Shown piece after piece: positions 41,513 through 53,200 of a DNA stretch of 64,000 nucleotides. Location of the stretch: contig CP114499.1 in the NCBI GenBank assembly GCA_027186245.1, positions 7,755,001 to 7,819,000 of the forward strand, in the 5' to 3' direction. A program made the translations under genes and the position numbers. Position 1 is the first letter of the stretch. The number at the start of each line of letters is the position of its first letter. The notes beneath the pieces are model-generated. The model was not told the origin of the DNA. It did no database searches and saw only the letters and a list, made by a program, of their open reading frames with translations. The stretch comes from Coriaria nepalensis (lineage: Eukaryota; Streptophyta; Magnoliopsida; Cucurbitales; Coriariaceae).

Positions 41513-43098
41513 ATGGACGATGCTAAACAGCCACTTTTGGTGTCTAGAGAGGAAGACACTCCTCCTATCACCACCGTCCGAGATTTCTTCAAAGCGTTCC
41601 ATGCTGAATCTGAGAAGCTATGATTCCTTGCGGGACCCGGCATCTTCAATTTTACATGCCGATACTCCCTCGGTGCCGTCACTCAAGTCTTTGCCGGCCA
41701 TGTCAGCACCATCATTGTTGATGTTCAAGCTGCATTGCGGTCTAGTGGGCACTGAGTCTGTCTTGAATGCGGCGTGGTGGTTTGTCGTCGTAACACAGTT
41801 CTTATATATTACCGAAGGTACTTGTGGTCCTGCTTGGTCCGATTTCTCATGAAAGGCGTTTGCATATCTCTGGAGTTTTGTTAGATTATTGTTAGCTTCG
41901 GGTGTAATGACATGGTGAGACTTTCTATCTATAAGAACATATTCATGAACACAAATGTTGATTCTAGGATTTCTTTTCCCTGATCCCTCAAATGTGTTGC
42001 CTCAAATGTGTTGTGCAGTTCAGAGATATGGTACTACATGGCCCTCATTCGCCGGATATTTGAAGAATGCAGAAGTATCTGTTCATGCCTTGTCCGTATG
42101 GTATGTACTATTGACAAATTTCAATGAATTAGATCATCTACATAAGATTATAAACTTGTTGACTAGTTGTTGTCTTGTCAAATATATTGGGGTAGACAGT
42201 GATGGTTTCATTGGGATTCAATGCAGCCATCAGGTAATGGTAATAGTAATAGTAATAATCACACAAGTCGATGAAAAGAGGATCTAAACTTTTCTTCTAA
42301 CAATGTGCAGTGTAAGAGTGTCGAACGAGTTAGGAGCAAGGCATCCGAGATTTGCAAGATTTTCACCAGTAGTGACTCTTATTACCTCATTTCTGTTGGC
42401 TCTCGGGCTATTCCTTGTGCTTATAATCACCAGAAACGCATATTCATCTTTACTCGCCTCCGATCCGGACATTCGACATCTTGTCAAAGAGCTTACTTCC
42501 CAGCTCGCTTTCTGTATCGTTGCTAACAATGTTCAACCTGTGCTTTCCGGTAACTTCCAAATCCATGCGCTTTCAATTTTCTTGTCTTTATCGACTTGAA
42601 TCTAAACAAAATTGGTTGAGTCTGGAAATCTGGAATATGATTTGCTTCTGGCAATCTTATTATACCGACGTTAAGTAGAACTGAAGTTTGGCGATTGATA
42701 ATTGTGCGTCTTACAGGGGTTACAATCGGAGCAGGATGGCAGGTATCCGTTGCTTAAATAAACGTACGGTGTTACTGTGTATTAGGGGTTCCTTTGCCTT
42801 GTTTTGGGTAATGAGCTTGCTATGGGGGTTAAGGGTAAAAACTTAAGATACATTTGTTTCCCATTTTTAGAATTTAAAACAGAAAAAAATGCAACCTATT
42901 AACTTGATTTGGATGGTTTTTTTTTTCAGGGAATTATAAGGTATGGAATGCTGTCGGAAACAATTATGCACACTTTTGTTCTTATTTGGATTGTTTACAG
43001 AACCAATCGGAGAAAAGAGGTAAGCAATTGAATCAGATAGGATACGGATATGGGGAGGAGGGGCTGAAAACTCTATAGAGAATGATGTTCCACACTGA
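41513..43098 (+). pseudogene. Decayed tandem copy of the MATE transporter
   Basis: The copy begins MDDAKQPLLVSREEDTPP, then reaches a TGA inside SEKL(W)FLAGP (about 41622). After TQVFAGHVSTI (about 41711) it jumps straight to the region equivalent to LMLKLGWGLVGAAIVLNASW of the upstream gene, losing about 115 codons. Further recognisable exons are SDFS*KAFAYLWSFVRLLLAS (with a stop), FAGYLKNAEVSVHALSV, SVRVSNELGARHPRFARFS and NNVQPVLSG. The last exons carry several stops and frame changes (WQVSVA*INV and the next lines). The original exon order is kept, with introns, so it arose by DNA duplication and not by retroposition. It cannot encode a working transporter. Confidence 0.92.
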
Positions 43099-43761
43099 AT
43101 TACTACAAAACAGGACGATATGGTTAAACTCAAATATCTCCCTTCAAGTTCAAGGATTCTGGATTTGAACAAACAAATTTAGGGAGAGAAAGTTTAGTTG
43201 GTGTCATAGACATACTCGCGTTAGGGTTGTCAATTTTGTTATTGATTCCTTTTTGTTTAGGCTGTTTTCTCTTGCAGTCTAAGGTAGAATGTTCGAAAAT
43301 TGAAACTTTTATCTAGAAAAAATTGCACATAATTCATAAAGAATGGAGAACGAATTCACTTAAATACTAAGATCAACATGTTAAATTAAATAATAATAAA
43401 AAAACCATTATCTTCAGAAGCTCAAGAGGTTGGTTTTAGTTTTCAATCTTATTCAATTAGACAAATATTAGATCGATTCATCTTCAAATCTTCCACAAGT
43501 AACCTCACAACAGAATGCATCAATTCAATCATAACCAATTTCGATTCTAGCCCAAGTTCCCCAAGAGTTTCTAGCATAGAATTAGCCAAGCGCAAATAAT
43601 AATAAAAAAGTAAAGAAAGCATTCAAATATATGATGTTTCAAATTATGGAAATGTATTAGAGATGTACTCAACAGGTCCAGACAAATCAAAACTAGCATT
43701 ACACCAAATAAAAAAGGGAAGGACTAACAAAAACGCTAATAACTGGAAAATGAACTCAAAC
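43099..43761. other. Spacer with no recognised gene
   Basis: This 663-bp region lies between the MATE relic and the stop codon of the ribosomal protein gene on the other strand; its right part should be the L27a 3' UTR. No reading frame or repeat of note. Confidence 0.6.
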
Positions 43762-44202
43762 CTAAGCAGTGAGCACAACGGCGCCGCCAGCCTCCTTGAT
43801 CTTCTTCTCAGCGATCTTGGAAACTAGCTTAGCCTTCACCACAAATGGTTGATTCTCCGGCAACACACCTTTACCCAACACCTTGAAGTAACCAAACTGC
43901 GTCACATCGATCAACGGCACCTTATCCTTCGAGACTTTGTCCTTCACATCTTGAGGAATCAAAGACCAAAGCTTATCGATGTTGACGATGGGGCAGTGGA
44001 ACTTGTTGCGCAGCCTGTGGAAGTAACGCATACCGACCTTACCGAAGTACCCAGGGTGATACTTGTCGAAGAGGATGCGGTGATGATGCATACCTCCGGC
44101 GTTACCACGACCGCCTGGATGCTTCCTGTGCTTGCCGATTCGTCCATGTCCGGCACTCACGTGACCTCTCTTCTTCCTGTTCTTCCTAAGTCTAGTCGTC
44201 AT
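43762..44202 (-). CDS. RPL27A: 60S ribosomal protein L27a (uL15)
   Basis: Single-exon gene of 146 aa, the usual length in plants. The ATG at 44202 opens [20 protein letters not shown], the invariant start of L27a. An in-frame TTG GAA just upstream is not a start. Other family blocks are [53 protein letters not shown] and the C-terminal [20 protein letters not shown]. The protein belongs to the large subunit of cytosolic ribosomes near the peptide exit side. Upstream on its strand are a telo-box and TGGGCC/TGGGCT site II motifs, the usual promoter signature of plant ribosomal protein genes. It is head to head with the ABC transporter gene. Recalled Arabidopsis counterparts At1g23290 and At1g70600 are in the same conserved blocks. 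Confidence 0.98.
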   Translation of the reverse strand: MTTRLRKNRKKRGHVSAGHGRIGKHRKHPGGRGNAGGMHHHRILFDKYHPGYFGKVGMRYFHRLRNKFHCPIVNIDKLWSLIPQDVKDKVSKDKVPLIDVTQFGYFKVLGKGVLPENQPFVVKAKLVSKIAEKKIKEAGGAVVLTA

Positions 44203-44652
44203 TTCCAATCTCTTTCTCTCCCCTGCTAGGGTTTCAGCGGCTCAAGGGAGATGAAGATGGACGTAGGGTTGGGGCGTTTTATAACCGAGTGATTAGTGTG
44301 GCCTGGAAGTTGGGCTGAAATGAGCTATACAATCTTTCTCGGGCCTTATTAGTGTGGTCTGGTTCGTATTTATTATACTGCCCAATATTAATTTTCTGGG
44401 CCGGGTCTCGCAATCCGGTCCGGAATATGTGGTACGGAGTCACTACGGAGCTGGGAGGCGTGACTCGTGAGCACTAGGGAAGGACGAAGCCACGATGTCC
44501 ACGAACCGGAAGAATACAAATTCTTAGAGAACAGTGGGTCCCACTTTCTCTTCGTCGTGACGCTATGAGGCTCACAATTCTTCGCATATGGCGGGGCGTT
44601 GATTTCTGAATCGGAGTTCGGAGCTCGAAGTAAGTCTATTTCACTCCTGTTC
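44203..44652. promoter_or_regulatory. Shared head-to-head promoter of RPL27A and ABCB26
   Basis: Only 450 bp separate the two start codons. The region holds TGGGC-type site II motifs near 44311 (TTGGGCTGA) and 44395 (CTGGGCCGG), GGGCC near 44340, and a telo-box close to the L27a start. Both site II motifs and telo-boxes bind TCP and Myb-like/Pur-alpha proteins in plant growth genes. A bidirectional promoter is likely, though transcription starts are not visible. Confidence 0.6.
44227..44234 (-). promoter_or_regulatory. Telo-box AAACCCTA
   Basis: An exact AAACCCTA on the minus strand 25-32 bases before the RPL27A start codon, at the position usual for this element near the transcription start of plant translation-machinery genes. 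Confidence 0.75.
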
Positions 44653-47600
44653 ATGGCTTCGTTTCTCTGCATTGCTCAAACTCGGCCCCTCTGTTTTCTC
44701 CACCTGAAGCAACGTCGCGCTGAAATTGGCCGTCAATCCGTCCGTTTCACCACCGGTAAGGAACTCCGGCCGTTACGGTGTAGGCACAACTGGTCTACTA
44801 CCACCGGCCCCGGGCAGCTCGCTGTCTTATTTTCTCTGAAGTCGGCGTCGATTAATGGATACTCTGTTCAGGAGTACGAAGAAGAGGAATCTGGAGAAAC
44901 TGAGTCTGAGTTTCTTGATTTGCTTCGGAAATGGATGGGGAATTTCAGATCAATCCTGCCTGGTGGAAGTTGGTGGAGCTTATCCGATGAGGTTCAGTTT
45001 ACACTCTTGGCTGAGCCGGTGACTGTGACTCGAGCTCTTGGACGGATGTGGAACCTCGTTGCTAAAGACTGCTGGATTATCTTTGCCGCGTTTTCAGCTC
45101 TCATTTTGGCAGCCGTATGTACTTCCTTCTTCTATTATTGATTTTTCCTTTTTATTACTTGTAGAATTGGTACTGGACGAAGATACTAAAATAGTAATGT
45201 TCATGTTTGTTTTACTTTATGTGCACTATATTATGTACAATATACATGGAGAGGCAACTTTGAACAATATACATATCTTGTTGGCTGCATTTTTTTGAGT
45301 TATAATAGTATAATACGAGGTAGTACATAATGTTAGTGTCGGTAACATCTGTTTTCTGCCGTGTGTTTGTAATTGTGAACTTTAGCTTGTGTATGATTGT
45401 TCTTTCTGATACATGTTGATAATGATACTGAGTTGTGGGTATTTCTGGATCAGCTTTCAGAGATTTCCATACCACATTACTTGACTGCATCAATATTTTC
45501 TGCTCAGAGCAGTGAAATTGCAGTGTTTCAGAAGAATGTCCATCTCTTAATTCTCCTATGTCTCACGTCCGGAATTTGCAGGTCAAAATCTTGTATGGTC
45601 AAATCTCCCTCCTTTTTATGTATTAGACTTTCTCATGTGCCTTTTCTGAATTATATGCGTGTCTGCTATGCTGCTTATACTTAATTTCTTGTTTGGATTG
45701 AACTCAGAACTTGTGCATGGTGGAAATATTTGCATTCTACTTTTTGAAATTGATTCACCTTAACAGAGTTCTTGACAAAGCAGCTGACTTTTTTCTCTCT
45801 TTGTTCAAATGAATCTCAGTGGTCTACGTGGTTGCTGTTTTGGTATAGCAAATATGATCCTGGTGAGTTCCTTCTCTGAACTTCTTTTTCTTCCATCACA
45901 CAGCTTCGTGAAAGATTACATCTCTCTTGTAATTTTCTCTTCTGGTCGGGTATCTTGTTATGATAGGAGCACTCCAAGAAGTTAGAAAACTGAAAACTCA
46001 ACCACAAGATTAGTAGAGCTCTTTCTTTCTTATTAGTTTTTCAACTAATAACCGATATATGGAACCCCTTTGTTCTCTTTAACCAAATGTTATGAGGCAC
46101 TTTCCTATTAAACAATGACATGACTTCCACAATAATTGCATTTTTAATGGTCTTATGCAGGTTAAGAGAATGAGAGAAACACTTTATTCTTCCCTTCTTG
46201 TTCAGGTTCTGTATCAGAATACTGCTCTTATCAAAATTTCTGCCTACAACTCATATATATATCTAAATGAGTCTGTATGAAGTGGTTTAACTTATTTTGC
46301 TAGTACCTGATATTGTAGGATATATCCTTTTTTGACACTGAAACTGTTGGCGATTTGACGAGTAGGCTTGGGGCTGATTGTCAGCAAGTGTCACGGGTTA
46401 TCGGAAATGATCTTAATTTGATATTACGTAATCTTCTTCAGGTTATTTTTTCTAACTAATGATCATTTCCTTCCTGGAGCTTCCTACAAATACTGGTTTG
46501 AGGTGTATATTTTATTTTGATTTTTCAGGGGATGGGTGCATTGGCCTATATGCTAATTTTGTCATGGCCGCTTGGTTTATGTACATTAATTGTATGCTCT
46601 TCTTTTGCAGCTGCTATGCTGGTGTATGGGCGGTAAGACCCTGTTTCAGATTCCTCATATATTTCTCCCAATATTTCATAGTAATGATACATATCAAGTC
46701 TAGATATAAAGGCTATCAGATGGATTCATGTCTGAAGTCTATGAACTAGGTTAGCTGGGATATATAACCAGTGGGCTTAACTTAACTGGCCACCCAATAT
46801 TACTCCTAAAATGGAGGTTGGGGGATCGAATCACCAAAAATCTTTCCGAGGTTCGAATAAAAAAAATATAAAAATAAAGGGTTAGATGTGATATATATTG
46901 GATTAGGAGCTAAGGTTGACATCCCTCACTCGGGAATTTTTCTGCAAAGATTTGTAGCTCATTTTGTCCATAGCTGAGAGAATGGTCATAATTTATTTGT
47001 ATACAAGGATAAAAAGTAAAGTTCTTTGGATTTCCCGGAGAGTATACTTCTTTTGAGTTTTTTGTGGCGAGTACATTTGATAACATGCACCTACACACTT
47101 TATCAATATCTCTTTTTTGTTTTTGTGTTTGTGTATTTGTTTACCTGTTCCTGTATATTTGTTATAATTTGCATGTCCGTTTTGTAGGTACCAGAAGAAG
47201 ACAGCAAAGTTGACCCAAGAGTTCACTGCTACTGCCAATGAAGTAGATTTTATACTCTGTGTTTCATGATTTTTTTCTCGAGGGTAATTTTGTATTGTTA
47301 TCAATGTTTTATATGTTATAAATAGGTTGCGCAAGAGACATTCTCTTTAATAAGGACTATTCGTGTTTATGGGACGGAGAAAGAGGAACTCGGAAGGTAA
47401 TAAAATAACTCTACGAGAATTGGTCTGTTTTTTATTGTTGAATTTTTACTTCAGCGTATTTGGCATCATGCATGATAATAGAAAGAATTACAGGAGGATA
47501 AAACATGCTTTATGTGGTTATCTTTGTGATTTTTTGTCCATAATCTGGTGTCTAGGTACAACCTTTGGTTGGGAAAATTAGCGGATTTAAGCTTAAAGCA

Positions 47601-49572
47601 AAGTGCTGCTTATGGTTTTTGGAATATGGGCTCCAACTTTCTTTATCACTCAACACAGGTCTAGCCTTCTTAATGCCCTTTTATTTTATTTTTTATTTCT
47701 TTTCAATACAAGATATATTCTGAAATGCATATCTAATTACTTTCTCCTCATTGACTTTGTTTTGGTTAAAATGTTCTTTGGTAGGTTATTTCTGTGCTTT
47801 TAGGAGGAATGTCTATTCTGTCTGGTCATATAACGGCAGAACAACTTACAAAGTTCATATTGTATAGCGAATGGCTAATTTTTTCAACATGGGGGGTGGG
47901 AGACAGTTTATCCTCGTTGATGCAATCTGTAGGGGCAAGTGAAAAGGTCTTCCAATTGATGGATCTCTTGCCTAGTGAACAATTTGTGGCAAAAGGCAAG
48001 AAACTTTTGCTATTGTAACATAAATTTTCTCTAACCTGATTGTGTAACTCAATTATCTGTTTCTGATGTTTCTCTTCTGCAGGGTTGAAGTTGCAGAAGC
48101 TCATGGGACACATTGAGTTCAAAGATGTATCCTTTTATTATCCATCAAGGCCAACAGTGAGTTTCTCTTCCCCAACTTGGATGCAAATTTTGATAAGAGT
48201 TCTCTTTTCAAATGTTTATGTCTGTTCCTAGTCTAAAGACATTAATCATTGAACTTGTTTACAGGTACCTGTACTTCAACATGTAAGCATTTCAGTGCAT
48301 CCCAATGAAGTCATTGCAATTGTAAGGAAGTGTTTTATTTTATTTTCCTATTTTCTAGTATGAGATTCCAAAAGGACCATGTGATTCACAACTTGTTTAA
48401 ATCTCCTTAGGTTGGTCTTAGCGGTAGTGGAAAAAGCACACTGGTAAACCTATTGCTACGTCTCTATGAGCCAACAAATGGTCAGGTAAAATATTATTAA
48501 GCCTTGTGATTGTAAATAAGTTGATTTATTCCTTCTGTTCAATCTCTACCTATATTTTTTTCTGTCCAGGTCCTAATTGATGGTTCCCCTCTTAAAGAGT
48601 TGGATATTTCATGGTGGAGGGAAAGAATTGGATATGTGGGACAGGTATCAAACTACTTCCACCACAATATAAAATTTCAGCTAATATAATGTATTCACTT
48701 ATGTGTAATTTCTGAGCAGGAGCCCAAACTATTCCGTATGGATGTTAGTTCAAACATCAGATATGGATGTACTCGGAAAATACAGCACGAAGATATTGAA
48801 TGGGCTGCCAAGCAGGCTTACGCCCATGACTTCATCCTATCTCTACCCAATGGCTATGAAACACTTGTTGATGATGAATTGCTCAGTGGGGGTCAAAAGC
48901 AGAGAATAGCTATCGCCCGAGCTCTTCTTAGGGATCCCACTGTTTTGATTCTTGATGAAGCCACTAGTGCTCTAGACGCTGAAAGTGAACACAATATCAA
49001 GGTAACCTCTCCAGGGGAAAAAAAAAAGATAGAGAGAGAGAGAATGAAAAGAAAAGGATATTTCTGTCTTCTCTGAGTTTCATTTTGTTGTTGTCTTCAG
49101 GGTGTTCTTCGAGCTGTTAGAAGTGACTTGAGGACAAAGAGAACTGTCATAGTCATAGCACATAGGTGGTCTTTCTTTCTACTTTCTTGTACCCAATCAG
49201 TTTGTGGTATGTTATTTGCGGGATTGACTTTTTGATTACCATCTTTCTCTTACAGGCTTTCGACCATACAAGCTGCTGATCGGATAGTGGTAATGGATGG
49301 TGGTAAAACAGTTGAGGTTTGTCTTCCATCTTTTCTGCTCTCAAATCCAGACAAACTCATCTGCCAAATATACTTCTTACATTCTTTCATTTTTACCTTT
49401 TTTTTTCTTAAGACGGTCTTAAACTTCTTCTCGCAAGCATTCATTTTTCTGATATGTAAAGCTTCTAACTGAGACTTCTTTGCCAAAACAGATGGGAAGT
49501 CATAAGGAGCTTCTTCTAAAAGGCGGTTTATATGCGCGACTCAATAAAAGACAGGCTGATGCAGTGGTCTGA
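44653..49572 (+). CDS. ABCB26: ABC transporter B family member 26 (TAP1-like half transporter)
   Basis: Eighteen exons: 44653-45114, 45454-45581, 45820-45862, 46161-46205, 46319-46441, 46529-46632, 47188-47242, 47326-47396, 47556-47658, 47785-47995, 48083-48156, 48265-48321, 48411-48485, 48570-48644, 48720-49001, 49101-49165, 49256-49316 and 49492-49572; total 2115 nt, 704 aa, near the 700 aa recalled for Arabidopsis ABCB26 (At1g70610). The Ser/Arg-rich N-terminus beginning [13 protein letters not shown] fits a chloroplast transit peptide. A membrane half ([35 protein letters not shown]) is followed by one nucleotide-binding domain: Walker [10 protein letters not shown] (about 494-502), Q-loop YVGQEPKLF, signature LSGGQ (about 597-601), Walker B VLILDE (617-622) and the H-loop histidine (about 657). 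All catalytic motifs are intact; as a half transporter it should work as a dimer. Substrate unknown. Intron 10 uses a GC donor (AAAG|GCAAGA). Confidence 0.95.
46772..46880 (+). mobile_element. Possible tRNA-derived SINE fragment in ABCB26 intron 6
   Basis: The intron contains GGGCTTAACTTAACTGGCCA, which resembles a worn A-box, followed about 45 bases later by GATCGAATC (46824-46832), which fits the B-box consensus GWTCRANNC. The phrase ATGGAGGTTGGGGGATCGAA is typical of plant tRNA-derived SINEs. An A-rich tail follows. No clear target duplication was found. Confidence 0.4.
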
Positions 49573-50256
49573 TACTCTGATTTGTCTCCCCATTTTCATT
49601 TATTTCTCCTCCTAGACGGCAAAGAGGGAGGTGGATTTTTGACAAAAACCGACGGTAAAAAATAGACTTATTACAAGGCTCTACAAATAAAGCTTGCAAT
49701 CTTCAGGGAGCATTCATTCAAACGGCAGTTTCAATCATAATCTAGCCTATCATGTTGTTTGTATATAGCAGGAGTGGTGATAAGCCCTTTTTTTCTCCGT
49801 AGATAACTTATGCATAGTATAATATTGTATAACATTCATAAATGAAAAGAAATGTAACTAAAAGGCATATAGAGAAATGAAAATATTAGGAAAGAGCCAC
49901 GCAAAAAAAAAGAAAAAAAAAATATATCTATATATAGAGAGGATGGTTGTATGAGAAATTCGGATAAATAGAGAAAAAAAAAATCGATTTATTTTAATTA
50001 TATAAATTTAATTCGCTGAGAAATTATATATGATTATCTAATTACTTTTGATAATATAATTATTTTCTAATTAAAAAATCTAAATTAAAGTGTATTTGGA
50101 CAGGGAACCAACTTCGTGGGCCTAAGGAATCAGAAAAGGCCCAATTAGGGAGTTCGCTTATGTCATCGTAAATCGATTCTCTATTCTGAAAAAGAAGTCA
50201 GCTTTCGTTGAGACTTTCCCCTCCCCCCAAAATTTTCTCCACTCTTCCCCTCACTC
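49573..50256. other. AT-rich spacer
   Basis: This 684-bp region holds the ABCB26 3' UTR, A-runs and TA runs near 49900-50000, and GGGCC/GGCCC motifs near 50118 and 50138 that may belong to the next promoter. No gene is seen. Confidence 0.6.
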
Positions 50257-53200
50257 ATGGATTTGTACCAACAGCCTCACCGGTACATGAGACCACTACC
50301 ACCACCTCCACCTCCACCGTCTACGGCGGATCCCTATCACAACCAGCAACTAGGGCCGCGACCACCTGGTCCTCCTCCACAAGGTCCATGGTTCTCTAAT
50401 CAATTCCAATACCACCACCCTGCCCACTCACCCTCTCCTCCTCCTCCTCCTGCTCCACTTCCTCCACCTTCGCCGTGGGGTCCACCGCCTCCCCCTCCTC
50501 CTCTAGCTTCAGCTGGCTCTTTTCCTCCACCTCCTCATCCTTACTCTGCGCAACATATTCAGCACAACCAATTCCCTCCTCTTTCTCCCCAAACTACTCC
50601 TCATCATCGCCCACATATGGTTCCTCATCTCTCTCCTCATTCGCAGATTCCCCAACCTTACTCTCAGGTTAATCAGGTACTTATCTTTCTCTACGCTCTA
50701 TCTCTCTTTCGATTCTTACTGCCATTTTCGTACATCCTTTTTTGTTTTGTTTTGTTGTTGATTTTTTTTTCCTCAAATTCATTCGAGAATAAGACTTAGT
50801 TCGAAGTATTTGCATTTGTGCTAGAAACATTTAATTCAACAGTGAGATAAAATGGATAACGAGGCAATGAACCTTTTTTTTTTCTTTCCTTTTTTGTTCT
50901 GTTTATAGGACTGGGGCAATCAAAATAGGGCTCCTCCACCTCAGAATTGGGACTACTCAGGTTTGTTCTTCATTCAGCATTCCTTTTTCTTTCGTGTCTC
51001 CTTTTATAGTAGTTTCATTTAATCATCTTGTGAACTTTTGTACTGCAATCTTTGAAGTTGAACTATTTCTTCTACACTTTAACGTATTACGAGGGAATTT
51101 TATTAACTTCACTATTTGTTATTTACATCGCAATGAGAAACACATATTCTTGCTAATTCTTCTTTGGTGATTCTCTCTGAGTTATATATTTCTAATCCAG
51201 TTTTATACCTTTATGACTTTCCATTCATAAATTGAGCATTTACCCTTTTGTAAGCGACTTTGAGTAGGATTTTACCTTATTTGTGTGGAAATGTAGGCCA
51301 AAATAATGAAGAAGATTGGGCTACCAGAGCTAGGGCTTGGGCAGATGCTAAAGCTGCAATGGAGAATCAGCACTCACAATGTCATTATGCGCTTGAGCAG
51401 TATCAACAAGCTAATAGCTCGCATTATTTGGATGCCGCACATCAGTGTCTTTCTCCCTCTAGCTATGAACAGTTTCCAGTTGCAGCCACTCTGAATCAGC
51501 TACCAGGAAGTCATCAACAGGAGTCTGCATCTTTAGGCACGGAACCATCTTCTTTTGTGCCAGATGGGTTTCAGCATTACCCTGTAAGAGATGGTGCTCT
51601 TGGAAAGGACATGAATGCTGTCTTTCATCACCAAGGAAACTTGCCCTCAAGTTCGTCTGTTAATCAGCAGGAGGTACCTTCTAGTTATTCTTCTGTTACA
51701 GGTAATCTTTCATTTAGCATATTGAAATTGATTGTGAAGTTAGTGCTCCAGAAATACTTCTATGGAACACACCTAGTTGAATCTATAGTGTTCAGAAATT
51801 TCCAATACATCTCTTATATGGTTGTGAACAGACCTTCTTGTTAAGGCTATATGGTTTGTACTCCAGTACTCAAGAATTGTTTTCAGAGGGTTGTTATACC
51901 TCCAATTTTATAATAACTTTCAACAAGGTGCTAGAACTCAAAAGCACAAACTTATAGGAAAGCTGAGATTGTTCTATAAAAGTTTAGGATTTTTGGATCC
52001 TTAGATGATTCTGGTATAGTGTTTTGGGAAATTGAAATTTGGATAACGTATTTTAGTCAAACTGGATTCAAATAAAGATGCAATTGTTTAAGAGTTTCAT
52101 AAACTGGATAAATTGTATGTCAAACTTGATCAAAACTGGGATTTGTCAGACCAATAGTGAGTTTGGGTGAATAGTGATCATTTTAGGCTATTATTTTTTC
52201 CACAGTTTCTTCCCCTTTGTTTGTAATCTGACTACCTACATAATTGCAGGTAAAGAGGAGATGGCAGATCAAAATGAGCAGTCTTACAGATTGTTTCCTG
52301 CAAGAAATTCCTCATCTCAGGAAGGACAGCCGCATTTGCAACCATCATTTCCTCCACCCTATGTGTATGGTAATCAGTCAGTTGATCCCATACCCAACCC
52401 TGCTGATCAGCCTTTAGATTTTGCTCCTAGGTTTGGTCATGATCATGATCTTCAGATGCATTCCAATTATGCGCACCATGATTCAGTTGGTCCTGGTGGA
52501 GGCATGGATTCTATAAACACTTGGACTCCTCCAGTTGTTCCTGGTATGGGTTATCCCCCCATGCCTTCTGGTTTTCCTTCTGCGCCTCAGGTATGGATTC
52601 TAGCTTAGAATTATAGTCCTAGAGACCTTGGTTAGAACTACTTTTGACATAGTTCATATTTTCAGCCTGATCCTTCAATAGCTTTACCTTCTTCTGTTTC
52701 TGGACATAATGCACCACCATTTGGGAGCTTTCCCGGACGGGGTCTCCCATCTGCAATTCCTTCTGGTGCTACACCATTTCCTCTCACTGCTGGGACCACA
52801 CTCCCCACTACGGCTTACCCAGGTGATACATATGGAATTTCCAATATGTCTGAGCGGCCCAAAAAGGTAAAGTTCTATGAATTGATGCTTGTAACATTGG
52901 TAAATTATGCAGAAGGGAAGCAAAAAGTAAAAAAGACATATGGAAAGGTAGTAGATTAGTAATGGACTATTTTAAAGGCATCAAAGACTTGGGTACGATG
53001 GAAATTAAAACCGTAATGGTTATAGAATTGTAATAGTTGTAATGTTGTACACTTACGAATTTAACTTACAGCTGTTAATGACCAAAAGAATATGACTAGG
53101 AAATCCTTAAAATTAATACTACATGGTCTAAGTGATACTGTATTATAGAATCTTGAGTTTCCTAAAGACATGGATATACATGCCTGATTATTAATTCCTG

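Noticed and set aside
42284..42529. Open frames on both strands over the MATE relic
   Set aside because: Exon of a pseudogene; flanking exons carry stops and losses, so not an independent gene.
43849..44229. 126-codon frame antisense to RPL27A
   Set aside because: Shadow of a highly conserved coding exon on the other strand.
50208..50672. Additional Ser/Thr-rich frames overlapping the start of the proline-rich gene
   Set aside because: Shifted readings of the CCT/CCA repeat in the proline-rich exon; the chosen frame continues through eleven further in-phase exons.
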